The notes beneath the pieces are model-generated. The model was given only the letters and a program-made list of their open reading frames with translations. It ran no database searches and was not told the DNA's origin. 64,000 nucleotides of DNA from contig CAWFUP010000002.1 of assembly GCA_963819075.1 (NCBI GenBank), forward strand, positions 1,116,001 to 1,180,000, in the 5' to 3' direction. The position numbers were made by a program, and so were the translations under genes. This DNA comes from CAVQBJ01 sp963819075. GTDB taxonomy: Bacteria > Actinomycetota > Thermoleophilia > Solirubrobacterales > Solirubrobacteraceae. Positions 30,639 to 39,362 of the stretch are shown in pieces; position 1 is the stretch's first letter; every line of letters begins with the position of its first letter.

Positions 30639-31523
30639 TTAGGCCAACACCTTCTCGAACCAGTGGTCCGCGAATGGCTCGTCGTTGAAAGCAGGCACCT
30701 CCACCCAGCCGGCGGACCGATAGAGGGAGAGTGCTTCGGTGAGGACCGCGCTCGTCTCGATGCGCGCGACCACCGCGCCGCTGGCCGATGCGCACGCCTG
30801 GAGCGTCTCCAGTAAGCGGCGGCCGAGACCGAGCCCGCGTGCGTGGGGAGCAATCCACATACGCTTGATCTCGCTGGGCGCGTCGGCGTGGTACTTCACA
30901 GCGCCGCAGCCGATCGCCTCGTCGTGCAGGTACGCGACAAAGAACTGCCCGGCGGGCGGCCGGACTTCGTGTGGCAGGGCGGTCGCGCCGACGGATGGGT
31001 CGAAGCCGCGTTCCGAGCGCCGGTTGAGCTCGGCCACATACTCCGCGAGGCAGTGCCGCGCATCGGGGTGCTCGGGGTCAACGGCCGTTATCTCCACGCC
31101 CGCCGCGGTCAGCAGCCGTTCGACCTCGCGCATCGCCGCAACCAGCCGTTCGCGTTGTTTCGAGCTCAGCTGCGTGAGCAGCGATCGCGCGAGTTCGTCG
31201 GCGCGCTTGTCGAGCGCACCTCGCTCACGGCGACCGGCGGCGGTGAGGCGAGCAACTCGAATCCGGCGGTCGCTCTCGCTGGCCACCACGTTGATCAGCC
31301 CGGCGGCCTCGAGTGAGCGCAGCAGCCGGCTCAGGTACCCGGAGTCGAGCCCCAGGCGCGAGCGCAGCAGACGAACTTCGGAGCCGTTGACCCCGATCTC
31401 CCACAGGAGACGCGCCTCACCGAGCGGCCGATCGAGGCCGAGGTAGCGGTCGTTGAGTGCGCCGACGCGCTCGGTCACCGTTCGGTTGAAGCGCCGGACC
31501 TGATCGACCATCGCAGCGGCCAT
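30639..31523 (-). CDS. MarR-GNAT fusion protein
   Basis: 294 residues. Residues ~1-145 are a MarR winged helix (GVNGSEVRLLRSRLGLDSGYLSRLLRSLEAAGLINV, DRRIRVARLT). Residues ~150-294 form a GNAT acetyltransferase with the acetyl-CoA loop ARGLGLGRRLLETL and the C-terminal YRSAGWVEVPAFNDEPFADHWFEK. Such fusions link acyl transfer to gene control; the substrate is not known. MarR-like half-sites lie immediately upstream, so autoregulation is likely. An internal ATG four codons in is an alternative start. Confidence 0.9.
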   Translation of the reverse strand: MAAAMVDQVRRFNRTVTERVGALNDRYLGLDRPLGEARLLWEIGVNGSEVRLLRSRLGLDSGYLSRLLRSLEAAGLINVVASESDRRIRVARLTAAGRRERGALDKRADELARSLLTQLSSKQRERLVAAMREVERLLTAAGVEITAVDPEHPDARHCLAEYVAELNRRSERGFDPSVGATALPHEVRPPAGQFFVAYLHDEAIGCGAVKYHADAPSEIKRMWIAPHARGLGLGRRLLETLQACASASGAVVARIETSAVLTEALSLYRSAGWVEVPAFNDEPFADHWFEKVLA

Positions 31524-31532
31524 TCTCTGACC

Positions 31533-31544
31533 TTAGTCAGCTAA
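31533..31544. promoter_or_regulatory. Candidate MarR-GNAT operator
   Basis: TTAG-TCAG-CTAA, a MarR-like TTAGn4CTAA inverted repeat. It overlaps a second repeat, CTGAC (31527-31531) and GTCAG (31536-31540). It starts 9 bp upstream of the ATG at 31523. Confidence 0.45.
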
Positions 31545-31862
31545 TTGGGAGACGTCAACCGGTCGGCAGGCAGTTGCCCAACTCGCGGAGGAGGCAGGCG
31601 AAGTACCTCCTCGCCGCACCGCCGAGCGGATCCGCCGGCGCGCCGGCGGATCCCGCAGCGAGGTGCTGACCGCTTCTGAGTTAGTCATCCCCCGGTGCGG
31701 ACGTCGCGGTGGAGCCCGCTCGATCGACAAGCGCTTCGATGCGTTGCCGGTGACGAGCGCGGGGAGCAGCCCGAACGTGGTTCCACGCCGCTGGCTGACA
31801 CGTGGCGGTCAGAGCGCCGAGAATGTCGCCGCGGAGCGCCGCGCCGCTAACACCCCCTCGAT
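31545..31862. other. Intergenic region ahead of the permease
   Basis: About 320 nt between divergent genes; it must hold the permease promoter, but I cannot assign boxes with confidence. Confidence 0.4.
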
Positions 31863-33326
31863 ATGACACCGCCACCCGAGCAGCTGGATCCGCCCCCCGC
31901 CAAGCGTCGGGCTCGTGCGCCGGCCGGGTCGAAGGCGACGCTCAGTTGGTTGGCGATGGCGTTGCTGACGCTGGGTTCGGTCGGAGATCTCGGCGCCGCG
32001 CCCGCGACGGCCGTGCTGGGTCTCGCCTCGGTGGCGATCTACGTCCTGCCCGCGATCGTGTTCCTCCTACCGGCATCGCTCGTGTCGGCCGAGCTCGCCT
32101 CCGGCTGGGGGGGCGGCGTCTACAACTGGGTGTCAGAGGGGATCTCTCCCAAGATGGGCTTCGTCGCCATTTGGTGTCAGTTCGCCCAGACGACCTTCTA
32201 CTACCCGGCCGTGCTCGCCTACGTCGCGAGCACGTTGGCGTACGTGTTCGCGCCCAGCCTGGCTCACAGCGGCATCTACACGAGCGCGGTGATCATCCTC
32301 CTGTTCTGGGCGGCGGTGCTCGTCTCGGCGAGAGGGGTACTCGCCACCGGTCGGCTGGCGTCGTACGGGATCTTCATCGGAACGCTGATCCCGGGGCTGC
32401 TGCTCGTCGTCCTGGCCGCGATCTACCTCCTGCAGGGCAACGCATCGGCGGCGCCGCTGAACGCCCACCACGTGCTTCCGGCCTGGACCGGCCTGACGAG
32501 CATCGTGCTGATCGTCAACAGCTTCTTCACCTACGCCGGGGTCGAGGTCAACGCTGTCCATGTCGACGAGCTGCGCGACGCCCCGCGCGAGTTTCCCAAG
32601 GCGACGCTCGTGGCCGTGACGCTGATTCTGCTCATCTTCATCTTCCCGACGCTGGCGATCTCGGTCGCCGTCCCGGCCGCGCACATCAGCTTCACCGCGG
32701 GTGTCATGCAGGCGTTCAAGAGCCTGCTTGATCACTTCAGCCTGGGCGTGCTGACGCCGATCATCGCCGTCGGGCTGGTGGTCGCCTCGTTGAGTGGCCT
32801 GATTGACTGGCTGACCGGTCCCTCGACGGGCCTGCTGGAGATCGCTCGCGAGCGTGGCTACCTGCCGCGCTACTTCCAGAAGCTCAACTCAAACGACGTC
32901 CAACTCCGCATACTCGTCGCCCAGGGAAGCATCGTCACCCTGATCGGACTGCTCTACGCCCTCGTGCCCGCCGTGTCACGTGCGTACTGGGTGTTCGCCG
33001 CGTTGGCGACAGAGGTCTATCTGATCATGTACGTCTTGATGTTCGTCGCGGCGATCAATCTGCGCCGGCGACAGCCCGAGCACCAGCGTGGGTACCGGGC
33101 ACCCGCTCTCGTGACGATCTGCGTCGTGGGGACGCTCGCCTCCGCGGCTGCCGGCGTGATCGGCTTTCTGCCGCCGAGCCAGCTTGGACACATCAGCACG
33201 GCGCCATATCTCCTGGCGCTGCTCTCGGCAACCATCCTCGTCGGCGTCCTCCCGCCGCTCATTCTCCACAAGGTTCGCCGGTCCGACTGGAAGGCCGAAC
33301 TGGGTCGAGGAGGAGTGGGCGCATGA
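31863..33326 (+). CDS. APC-family amino acid permease
   Basis: 487 residues with about 12 membrane segments. TM1 region: LSWLAMALLTLGSVGDLGAAPATAVLGLASV; also GVYNWVSEGISPKMGF, characteristic of the glutamate/GABA antiporter-like branch of the APC superfamily. An internal motif GLIDWLTGPSTGLLEIARERGYLP also fits. It transports amino acids or amines across the membrane; substrate not predictable. Ends 64 bp from the convergent msrA. Confidence 0.9.
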   Translation: MTPPPEQLDPPPAKRRARAPAGSKATLSWLAMALLTLGSVGDLGAAPATAVLGLASVAIYVLPAIVFLLPASLVSAELASGWGGGVYNWVSEGISPKMGFVAIWCQFAQTTFYYPAVLAYVASTLAYVFAPSLAHSGIYTSAVIILLFWAAVLVSARGVLATGRLASYGIFIGTLIPGLLLVVLAAIYLLQGNASAAPLNAHHVLPAWTGLTSIVLIVNSFFTYAGVEVNAVHVDELRDAPREFPKATLVAVTLILLIFIFPTLAISVAVPAAHISFTAGVMQAFKSLLDHFSLGVLTPIIAVGLVVASLSGLIDWLTGPSTGLLEIARERGYLPRYFQKLNSNDVQLRILVAQGSIVTLIGLLYALVPAVSRAYWVFAALATEVYLIMYVLMFVAAINLRRRQPEHQRGYRAPALVTICVVGTLASAAAGVIGFLPPSQLGHISTAPYLLALLSATILVGVLPPLILHKVRRSDWKAELGRGGVGA

Positions 33327-33389
33327 CGCGCGGTCCGCGCGTCACACAGCCCCGTGTCGTGGCCGGCCAGGCGCCGGCGTGCCGCCCGC

Positions 33390-33956
33390 CTAGCGCAAGG
33401 TGCTCGCCCGGCAGAGGACGCCACCGTTCTTCTCGAAGTAGCGCTGGTGGTACTCCTCGGCGCGGTGGAACCTCGATCCGGGCACGATCTCGGTGGTGAT
33501 CGGACGGGAGTGCGACAGCTGTTCGCTCTCGCGCGACGCCGCGGCCAGCAATTGCTGCTCCGGCGTATGCGTGAAGATCGCCGAGCGATACTGGTCTCCG
33601 AAGTCCCAACCCTGATGGCCTCGCGAGGTCGGATCGTGGATGGCCCAGAAGACGTCGAGCAAGTCGGTGTAGGTGCATTGCGTGGGGTCGAACCAGATCT
33701 CCACTGCCTCGGCGTGCCCGGTGTCCGTGCGGCAGACCTGATCGTAGGTCGGGCTGTCCACGTGCCCGCCCGTGAAGCCGACCGAGGTCCGCAGCACGCC
33801 TTCGATCTCGCGAAACGCGGTCTCGACGCCCCAGAAGCATCCCGCGGCGAACGTGGCTCGCTGCGCACCCGCGGGGCCGGCATCGGTAGCAGGGGGCGTG
33901 GGGCCGGCCGACGCAGTTGTGGTGTGCGGAGTGGGTTGCATCCTGTCGTTCGACAT
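33390..33956 (-). CDS. msrA: Peptide-methionine (S)-S-oxide reductase, copy 1
   Basis: 188 residues. The catalytic GCFWG motif (ATFAAGCFWGVETAFREIEGV) lies near residue 40; QVCRTDTGHAEAVEI and GDQYRSAIFTHTPEQ are standard MsrA segments. It reduces methionine-S-sulfoxide in proteins. The ~30-residue N-terminal extension is Thr/Ala/Pro-rich and variable. A close paralogue of equal length lies at 39363-39929, so the pair arose by duplication. Confidence 0.95.
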   Translation of the reverse strand: MSNDRMQPTPHTTTASAGPTPPATDAGPAGAQRATFAAGCFWGVETAFREIEGVLRTSVGFTGGHVDSPTYDQVCRTDTGHAEAVEIWFDPTQCTYTDLLDVFWAIHDPTSRGHQGWDFGDQYRSAIFTHTPEQQLLAAASRESEQLSHSRPITTEIVPGSRFHRAEEYHQRYFEKNGGVLCRASTLR

Positions 33957-34159
33957 TGAGTAGTCCTTGGAGCGAGTGCCAGAGACAGGCGGTGGGTTGG
34001 CGACAACCGCGTGGGCCGGCGACCAGCAGCGCGCCGCCGCGGCTCTGTTTCGTCTGTCTCGGCATAGTCCCGGTGGCAGGCTGCCTGTTACGGGTCGAGG
34101 CGCCGTTCGCTACGGCGAATCCCGCCGCGACGGTGGTGCGGCCGCTTGCACCGCCGTAG

Positions 34160-34190
34160 GAAAAGTGATATCTAATAGAAATCACTTTTC
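34160..34190. promoter_or_regulatory. Operator-like inverted repeat upstream of the SPFH gene
   Basis: GAAAAGTGAT (34160-34169) and ATCACTTTTC (34181-34190), perfect 10-bp arms with an 11-nt AT-rich spacer, 28 bp upstream of the SPFH start. The AT content stands out in this genome. It is probably the regulated promoter, perhaps bound by the Arc-like protein of the same operon. Confidence 0.55.
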
Positions 34191-34217
34191 GCCGAAACCA
34201 GTTCAGATGGAGGCGTC

Positions 34218-35126
34218 ATGAGTCAAGCCGTCCAGCCGTACCGCCAGCCCGAGGCGACACCCGTCGGGCACTCGGGGACCCGCGTCGATATTCATGAGCG
34301 TCCAGCCTGGGCGATCAGCGGCTGGGGCGGCGTGCTCGTCGTCGCCGGCTGTATCGCCGGCGCCGTCCTGCTCGCCGGATCGGCGTGGATCGTTGCGCCG
34401 ATCGTGGTCGGTGTGGTGGTCGCGACCTCGCTCGTGATCGTGCAGCCGGGCCAGACCAAGGTCGTTCGATTCTTCGGCAGCTACGTCGGCACCGTCCGGC
34501 GCACCGGCCTCTGGTGGATCCTTCCGCTGGCCGACCGGCGGAGCCTGAGCATCCGGGTCAGGAACTTCGAAACAAACCACCTGAAGGTCAACGACGCCGA
34601 CGGCAACCCCGTCGAGATCGCCGCCATCGTCGTCTGGCAGGTGGCCGACACCTCGCGGGCGGTCTACGCCGTGGACGACTACGACAACTTCGTGCGCGTC
34701 CAGGCCGAGTCGGCCCTGCGACATGTCGCGACGACCCATCCGTACGACGATCCGGGAGACGAGGGCCTGTCGTTGCGCGGCTCGGTCGATGTGGTTGCGG
34801 GGGAGCTCGCCGGCGAGGTGGCCCAGCGGGTCGCGATCGCCGGCGTCGAGATCGTGGAGGTGCGCATCAGTCACCTGGCCTACGCCTCGGAGATCGCTCA
34901 GGCGATGCTGCGCCGCCAACAGGCCAACGCGGTCGTTGCCGCACGCTCGCGGATCGTGGAAGGCGCGGTGGGGATGGTCGACCTTGCCCTTTCCCGGTTG
35001 GATGAGCGCGGGATCGTCGAGCTCGACGAGGAGCGCAAGGCGGCGATGGTCAGCAATCTGCTGGTCGTTCTCTGCGGCGACCAACCGGCGTCTCCGGTCG
35101 TCAACACCGGCTCGCTCTATACGTGA
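34218..35126 (+). CDS. SPFH/band-7 domain membrane protein
   Basis: 302 residues, GGAGG just upstream. Two adjacent hydrophobic segments (~35-75) anchor the protein. The SPFH domain follows: VQPGQTKVVRFFGSYVGTVRRTGLWWILPLADRR, then VNDADGNPVEIAAIVVWQVADTSRAVYAVDDY and the helical RRQQANAVVAARSRIVEGAVGMV. SPFH proteins form membrane scaffolds and microdomains. The 3' end overlaps an Arc-like gene by 4 bp, a known recurring pair of unknown purpose. Confidence 0.92.
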   Translation: MSQAVQPYRQPEATPVGHSGTRVDIHERPAWAISGWGGVLVVAGCIAGAVLLAGSAWIVAPIVVGVVVATSLVIVQPGQTKVVRFFGSYVGTVRRTGLWWILPLADRRSLSIRVRNFETNHLKVNDADGNPVEIAAIVVWQVADTSRAVYAVDDYDNFVRVQAESALRHVATTHPYDDPGDEGLSLRGSVDVVAGELAGEVAQRVAIAGVEIVEVRISHLAYASEIAQAMLRRQQANAVVAARSRIVEGAVGMVDLALSRLDERGIVELDEERKAAMVSNLLVVLCGDQPASPVVNTGSLYT

Positions 35127-35326
35127 GCCGCGAGCGCAAGCAGGTCCCGCTGCGCTTGGATCCAGCGGTGCACGACGCGTTGGCCCGGTGGGCCTCCGAC
35201 GAATTTCGCAGCCTCAACGCCCACATCGAGATGCTGCTGCGACGAGCCTTGGAAGACGCCGGTCGGATGCCTCACCAGGCAAGGCCGCTCCCTCGACGGG
35301 GTCGGCCACCGACCCGAAGCACCTGA
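35123..35326 (+). CDS. Arc/ribbon-helix-helix-like small protein
   Basis: 67 residues, GTG start inside the SPFH stop. RKQVPLRLDPAVHDALARWASDEFRSLNAHIEMLLRRALEDAG is an Arc/MetJ-type ribbon-helix-helix; the tail is basic and Pro-rich. It could be the DNA-binding regulator of the operon through the upstream AT-rich inverted repeat. No toxin partner other than the SPFH protein is present. Confidence 0.85.
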   Translation: MSRERKQVPLRLDPAVHDALARWASDEFRSLNAHIEMLLRRALEDAGRMPHQARPLPRRGRPPTRST

Positions 35327-35387
35327 CCGCCGGCCGCCCGGATGCCGGGACCGTGGCATCAGGCGGGTTGGGGCAGACCGAAGCGGT

Positions 35388-35414
35388 GAGCGGGCCCCTG
35401 ACCGGGGCCCGCTC
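35388..35414. terminator. Bidirectional terminator hairpin
   Basis: GAGCGGGCCCC and GGGGCCCGCTC, 11-bp arms with a 5-nt loop, between the SPFH/Arc operon and a convergent gene. No T-tract, as usual for high-GC actinobacterial hairpins. Confidence 0.7.
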
Positions 35415-35445
35415 GAAGCTGTGAGGCGGACGGCGCGCCGAGCCC

Positions 35446-35808
35446 TCACACCGGGTTGATGATGAAGCAGCCGACGTTCTCGGCGTCGTTCTCGATCGAG
35501 CGAGCGAGAGCGATTCCTTCGTCGTAGAGCGGCGTGTTGCCGATGTTCTGCAGGACCTTCCCCGCTTCGTCGAGGACGCCGTTGATCGAGTCGGCGAAGC
35601 TCTGGCAGTCCGCATTGGTGGCCGGCCCGTCCCCGGTCGATCCGGCGCCAACGGGCATGTCATGGTGGATGCGGGCGATGAGGTTGGCCGGGTTCGGCGA
35701 GCCGTGCCCGATCGGCGCAGGCCGCGCGGCGGCGACGGCCGTCGAGGAGAGCACGGCGACAGCGCTGAGAGCGACCGTGAGTCGGAGCTTCGAGATTGTG
35801 GCGAGCAT
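35446..35808 (-). CDS. Small exported protein of unknown function
   Basis: 120 residues. Residues 1-28 form a signal peptide (LRLTVALSAVAVLSSTAVAAARP). The mature part has two cysteines (NADCQSFADSIN and VGCFIINPV) that could form a disulfide, and an amphipathic helix between them. I do not recognise the family. Its stop lies 32 bp from the terminator hairpin. Confidence 0.7.
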   Translation of the reverse strand: MLATISKLRLTVALSAVAVLSSTAVAAARPAPIGHGSPNPANLIARIHHDMPVGAGSTGDGPATNADCQSFADSINGVLDEAGKVLQNIGNTPLYDEGIALARSIENDAENVGCFIINPV

Positions 35809-36085
35809 TGGGATCTCCTTGCGGCAGTTCGTAGTGACTCCAGCGATCTTGTCCGCGCCCCCATGGGCCCGGTAGCCACCCTGGGGGTGGTTCGCGCCAC
35901 CCCTGCGATCCCCGGTGCCTCAGCAAGCGCCCGGACGGTTGGGCATGGGTGCGCGAGACGTTGTGAGCCCGTGCGATCCGGTCGTCGGAGGGGGAGCCGA
36001 GACCATCCCTAGGGGGTCTACTCCCGGCTGGCGAGCGGAGCGACAGTGACGCATGCATCTTCCATCGAGTGAATACGGAGGCGTC

Positions 36086-36430
36086 ATGTTCCGCACCAGC
36101 ACCGTCATCGGATCCATCCACACCGGTCGCCGGACGGTCACCCTGGCGATCGCCGCTCTCATCGCGCTGGCGATGGCCGCGTCGGCGCTGACGCTCGCGC
36201 CGCGTGCCAGCGCACAACCAGTTTCGGCCAACGGAGCCGCCGGCTGCGAGTACGGCGGCGATACCTACAACACCGGCGAACGTATCGTCGTGTTCTCGGG
36301 CGCGCACTACGACATCTACTACTGCGCCGAGGACGGGACCTGGAGGAAGGTCGAGCAGGTGGCCAAGCCCGTGCCGGTGAAGCTGCTGCCGACGACGAAC
36401 GAGCATCTCGCGGCCACGCGGAGCCGCTGA
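36086..36430 (+). CDS. Small exported protein of unknown function
   Basis: 114 residues from ATG 36086, with GGAGG 5 bp upstream. A signal peptide spans ~1-42 (TLAIAALIALAMAASALTLAPRASA). The mature part CEYGGDTYNTGERIVVFSGAHYDIYYCAEDGTWRKV has two cysteines and a beta-rich pattern resembling small surface-exposed domains. Function unknown. A strong hairpin follows. Confidence 0.72.
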   Translation: MFRTSTVIGSIHTGRRTVTLAIAALIALAMAASALTLAPRASAQPVSANGAAGCEYGGDTYNTGERIVVFSGAHYDIYYCAEDGTWRKVEQVAKPVPVKLLPTTNEHLAATRSR

Positions 36431-36463
36431 CCGCCGGCGCGCCCTCCGGCCTGCAACACCACT

Positions 36464-36491
36464 GACGGCCCCGCCAATCGGTGGGGCCGTC
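36464..36491. terminator. Terminator hairpin
   Basis: GACGGCCCC and GGGGCCGTC, 9-bp arms with a short GC-paired loop region, followed by TTGG. It lies between convergent genes ending at 36430 and 36503 and can serve both. Confidence 0.75.
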
Positions 36492-36502
36492 TTGGCGCGT
36501 CC

Positions 36503-37660
36503 CTACCCAGCCCCCTGCGCGGCGTCGAGTCTCGGGTCGATGAGCACCTTCTCCCCGGTCGCCTGCCGCCCGTACACACCGAGCGCCTCCGCGTTCAACA
36601 CCTCGCCGAGCCCGACCGTCCGCGTGTATGCGCTTGCGAACACGTCCTTGAGTCCGGCCACCGCCCGCTCACGCAGTTCCCGCCCCCGCTCGAATCCCAC
36701 CGACTGCAGGAAGGGGAACAGCAGCCACCCGCCGACCCCCCACGTCATCCCGAACGTGCGCCGCAGCTCGGTCGGCGAGCGGTCGAGGTTCCCGTAGATG
36801 TAGACCTGCTTGTGGCGGTTCGACCCGTACCGGCTGTACTCGCCCGTGTGTTCGCTCGCCACCACCTCCATCGCCTCGAGGATGTCGCCGACCAGGGTCC
36901 CGCCACCGATCGCATCGAAGGCGAGTGTGGCCCCGGTCGCCCGGCAGGCCGCGACCAGATTCTCCCGGAACGATGCCGCGCTCGAATCGCACACATGCTC
37001 GGCGCCGTCGGCCCGCAGGAGCTCGGCCTGCTCGGGCCGCCGCACGACGCAGACGAGCGGCACGCCCTCCGCATGGCACAGCCGCAGCAGCATCTGGCCG
37101 AGGTTCGACGCGGCCGCCGTGTGCACGAGCCCGGTATGGCCATCCCGGCGCATCGTCTCGACCATTCCCAGGGCGGTCACCGGATTGACGAAGGCCGACG
37201 CGCCTTCGGCGCTCGACACCTCGTCGAGTAGTGCCACACACAGCGATGCGGGCAGGCGGCGGTAGTCGGCGTACATCCCGCCGCCGATCACGGCCACGCG
37301 CCGGCCGAGCAGCGCCTGCGCAGCGGGCCCCGAGCCGGCGGCGACCACCGTGCCGGCCCCCTCGTTGCCGACCGGCAGCGACTGCCCGACCCGCCGGCGC
37401 AGCGCCGTCATCGCCGCCGGCGACAGCTCGGCGACGAGCAGCGGCTGGCCATCGCGTTCGCGGGCCTCGATCTTCTCCGGGTTGACGCCGGCGATCAGCA
37501 GCCCGACGTCGGACGGGTTGATCGGCGTGGCCTCGACGCGCACGAGCACGTCGTCCTCGCTGGGCGACTCGAGCTCGACATCCTCGAGCGAGACCTCGAG
37601 CGTTCCCGACTCCGTCACCAGGGATCGAAGCTCTCGTCCGCCGTACACCATGTCCGCCAT
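36503..37660 (-). CDS. Zinc-type alcohol dehydrogenase / quinone oxidoreductase-like protein
   Basis: 385 residues from ATG 37660, with GGAGG upstream. The MDR fold is recognisable: VLVRVEATPINPSDVGLLI, GNEGAGTVVAAGSG, a nucleotide-binding VHTAAASNLGQMLLRLC, and FDAIGGGTLVGDILEAME. It lacks the cysteines of zinc-dependent dehydrogenases, so is likely an NAD(P)H:quinone oxidoreductase-like enzyme. It is divergent from the flavin monooxygenase gene, 82 bp apart; the two could share regulation. Confidence 0.88.
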   Translation of the reverse strand: MADMVYGGRELRSLVTESGTLEVSLEDVELESPSEDDVLVRVEATPINPSDVGLLIAGVNPEKIEARERDGQPLLVAELSPAAMTALRRRVGQSLPVGNEGAGTVVAAGSGPAAQALLGRRVAVIGGGMYADYRRLPASLCVALLDEVSSAEGASAFVNPVTALGMVETMRRDGHTGLVHTAAASNLGQMLLRLCHAEGVPLVCVVRRPEQAELLRADGAEHVCDSSAASFRENLVAACRATGATLAFDAIGGGTLVGDILEAMEVVASEHTGEYSRYGSNRHKQVYIYGNLDRSPTELRRTFGMTWGVGGWLLFPFLQSVGFERGRELRERAVAGLKDVFASAYTRTVGLGEVLNAEALGVYGRQATGEKVLIDPRLDAAQGAG

Positions 37661-37742
37661 GGTCGCGTTCCTCCTTCGTTGACGGCCGGCTGACGATCTT
37701 CGCAGTACCACCGGGCGCCAGTGTCCGGATAGCCTCTTTGCG

Positions 37743-39269
37743 GTGACGCCTGCGTCCACCGCCACCGCCGACCACGAGGTCGCCGTCATCGGCGCCGGCT
37801 TCTCCGGCATCGGCGCGGCGATGGCGCTCGACCGTGCCGGCATCCACGACTTCGCCGTGATCGAGGAGGGCGATGGCGTCGGCGGCGCCTGGCACTGGAA
37901 CACCTACCCGGGGGTCGCCGTCGACATCCCATCCTTCAGCTATCAGTTCTCCTACGAGCGGCGGACCGACTGGTCGCGCGTGTACGCGCCGGGCAGCGAG
38001 CTCAAGCGCTACGCCACCGACCTCGTCGACAAGTACGACCTGCAGTCGCGCATCCGCTTCAACACGAGGATCGTCTCGGCCACCTTCGACGAGGACGCCC
38101 ACGTGTGGCACCTCGGCACCGACGACGGCGACACGATCTCGGCGCGCTTCGTGATCGGGGCAACCGGCGTATTCAGCCAGCCGACGACGCCGGAGATCCC
38201 GGGTCTCGACGACTTCGCGGGCACCGTCATGCACACCGCGCGCTGGGACCACGACGCCGACCTCGACGGCAGGCGCGTCGCGGTCATCGGCACCGGCGCC
38301 TCGGCCGTGCAGGTCATCCCGTCGATCGCCCCGATCGTCGACCACCTCACCGTCTTCCAGCGCACGCCGATCTGGTGCCTGCCCAAGCCGGACGGCCCGA
38401 TCGACGGCTGGCGGCGGCGCGTGCTGCGCCGGGTCCCGGGAGCGGCGCGTGCCGCCCGCTGGCTCAGTCAGGCCTTCGTCGAGCTGACCTTTCCGCTACC
38501 CGCCCACTTTCACGGCGTCGTCCCGCTGTCGCGCCGCGGCGAGCGCGTCGGGCACGCACATTTGGAGAGCCAGGTCCATGACCCCGCCGTCCGGGAGAAG
38601 CTCACCCCGCAGTACGGGCTCGGCTGCAAGCGCCCGAGCTTCTCCAACGAGTACCTCGCCACCTTCAACCGTGACAACGTCCTGCTCGAGACCACGCCGA
38701 TCGACGCCATCACGAGCAGCGGCATCCGCACCGCCGATGGCACCCTGCACGAGATCGACGTGCTCGTGCTGGCCACCGGCTTCAAGGTCTTCGACCAGGG
38801 CAACATGCCGCCGTTCTCCGTCCAGGGCGCCGGTGGCGTCGACCTCGAGCGGTTCTGGGACGAGAACCGCTTCCAGGCCTACGAGGGCGTCAGCGTGCCG
38901 GGCTTCCCCAACCTGTTCCTCATCCTCGGCCCGTACAGCTTCAACGGCGCGAGCTACTTCACGCTGATCGAGAACCAGATGCGCCACATCGCCCGCTGCC
39001 TCACCCGCGCGCGGCAGGAGGGGGCGACGGCGATCGAGGTCACTCCCGAGGCCAACGCGCGGTACTTCGCGCTCATGCTCGGCCGGCGCGGCCGCCAGAT
39101 CTTCTTCCAGCCGAGTTGCTCGCTGGCCAACAGCTACTACTTCGACTCGCACGGCGACGTGCCGCTCCGGGCGTCGCCGACGCTCGAGGCGGCCTGGCGC
39201 AGCGCGCGCTTCGACCTCGACGACTACCGCTTCACGCGCGTGCGTGAGCGCTCGATCGCCGGCGCGTAG
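37743..39269 (+). CDS. Flavin-containing (Baeyer-Villiger-type) monooxygenase
   Basis: 508 residues from GTG 37743. FAD-binding VIGAGFSGIGAAMAL is at the N-terminus; the fingerprint FAGTVMHTARWDHD (FxGxxxHxxxW) matches type I Baeyer-Villiger enzymes. The NADPH-binding VAVIGTGASAVQVIP follows, and FNGASYFTLIENQMRHI lies near the C-terminus. It would oxidise ketones or heteroatoms using O2 and NADPH. TAGCCT about 12 bp upstream could be a -10 box. Substrate unknown. Confidence 0.92.
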   Translation: MTPASTATADHEVAVIGAGFSGIGAAMALDRAGIHDFAVIEEGDGVGGAWHWNTYPGVAVDIPSFSYQFSYERRTDWSRVYAPGSELKRYATDLVDKYDLQSRIRFNTRIVSATFDEDAHVWHLGTDDGDTISARFVIGATGVFSQPTTPEIPGLDDFAGTVMHTARWDHDADLDGRRVAVIGTGASAVQVIPSIAPIVDHLTVFQRTPIWCLPKPDGPIDGWRRRVLRRVPGAARAARWLSQAFVELTFPLPAHFHGVVPLSRRGERVGHAHLESQVHDPAVREKLTPQYGLGCKRPSFSNEYLATFNRDNVLLETTPIDAITSSGIRTADGTLHEIDVLVLATGFKVFDQGNMPPFSVQGAGGVDLERFWDENRFQAYEGVSVPGFPNLFLILGPYSFNGASYFTLIENQMRHIARCLTRARQEGATAIEVTPEANARYFALMLGRRGRQIFFQPSCSLANSYYFDSHGDVPLRASPTLEAAWRSARFDLDDYRFTRVRERSIAGA

Positions 39270-39362
39270 CGCCCCGGGGCGGGATTAGCCAAACAAGGTC
39301 AGGGGATCGCTTGGCGAAGGGCTCCGCGGTCCCTCGAACGGCACTCCGGCGGGAAAGCCCGC

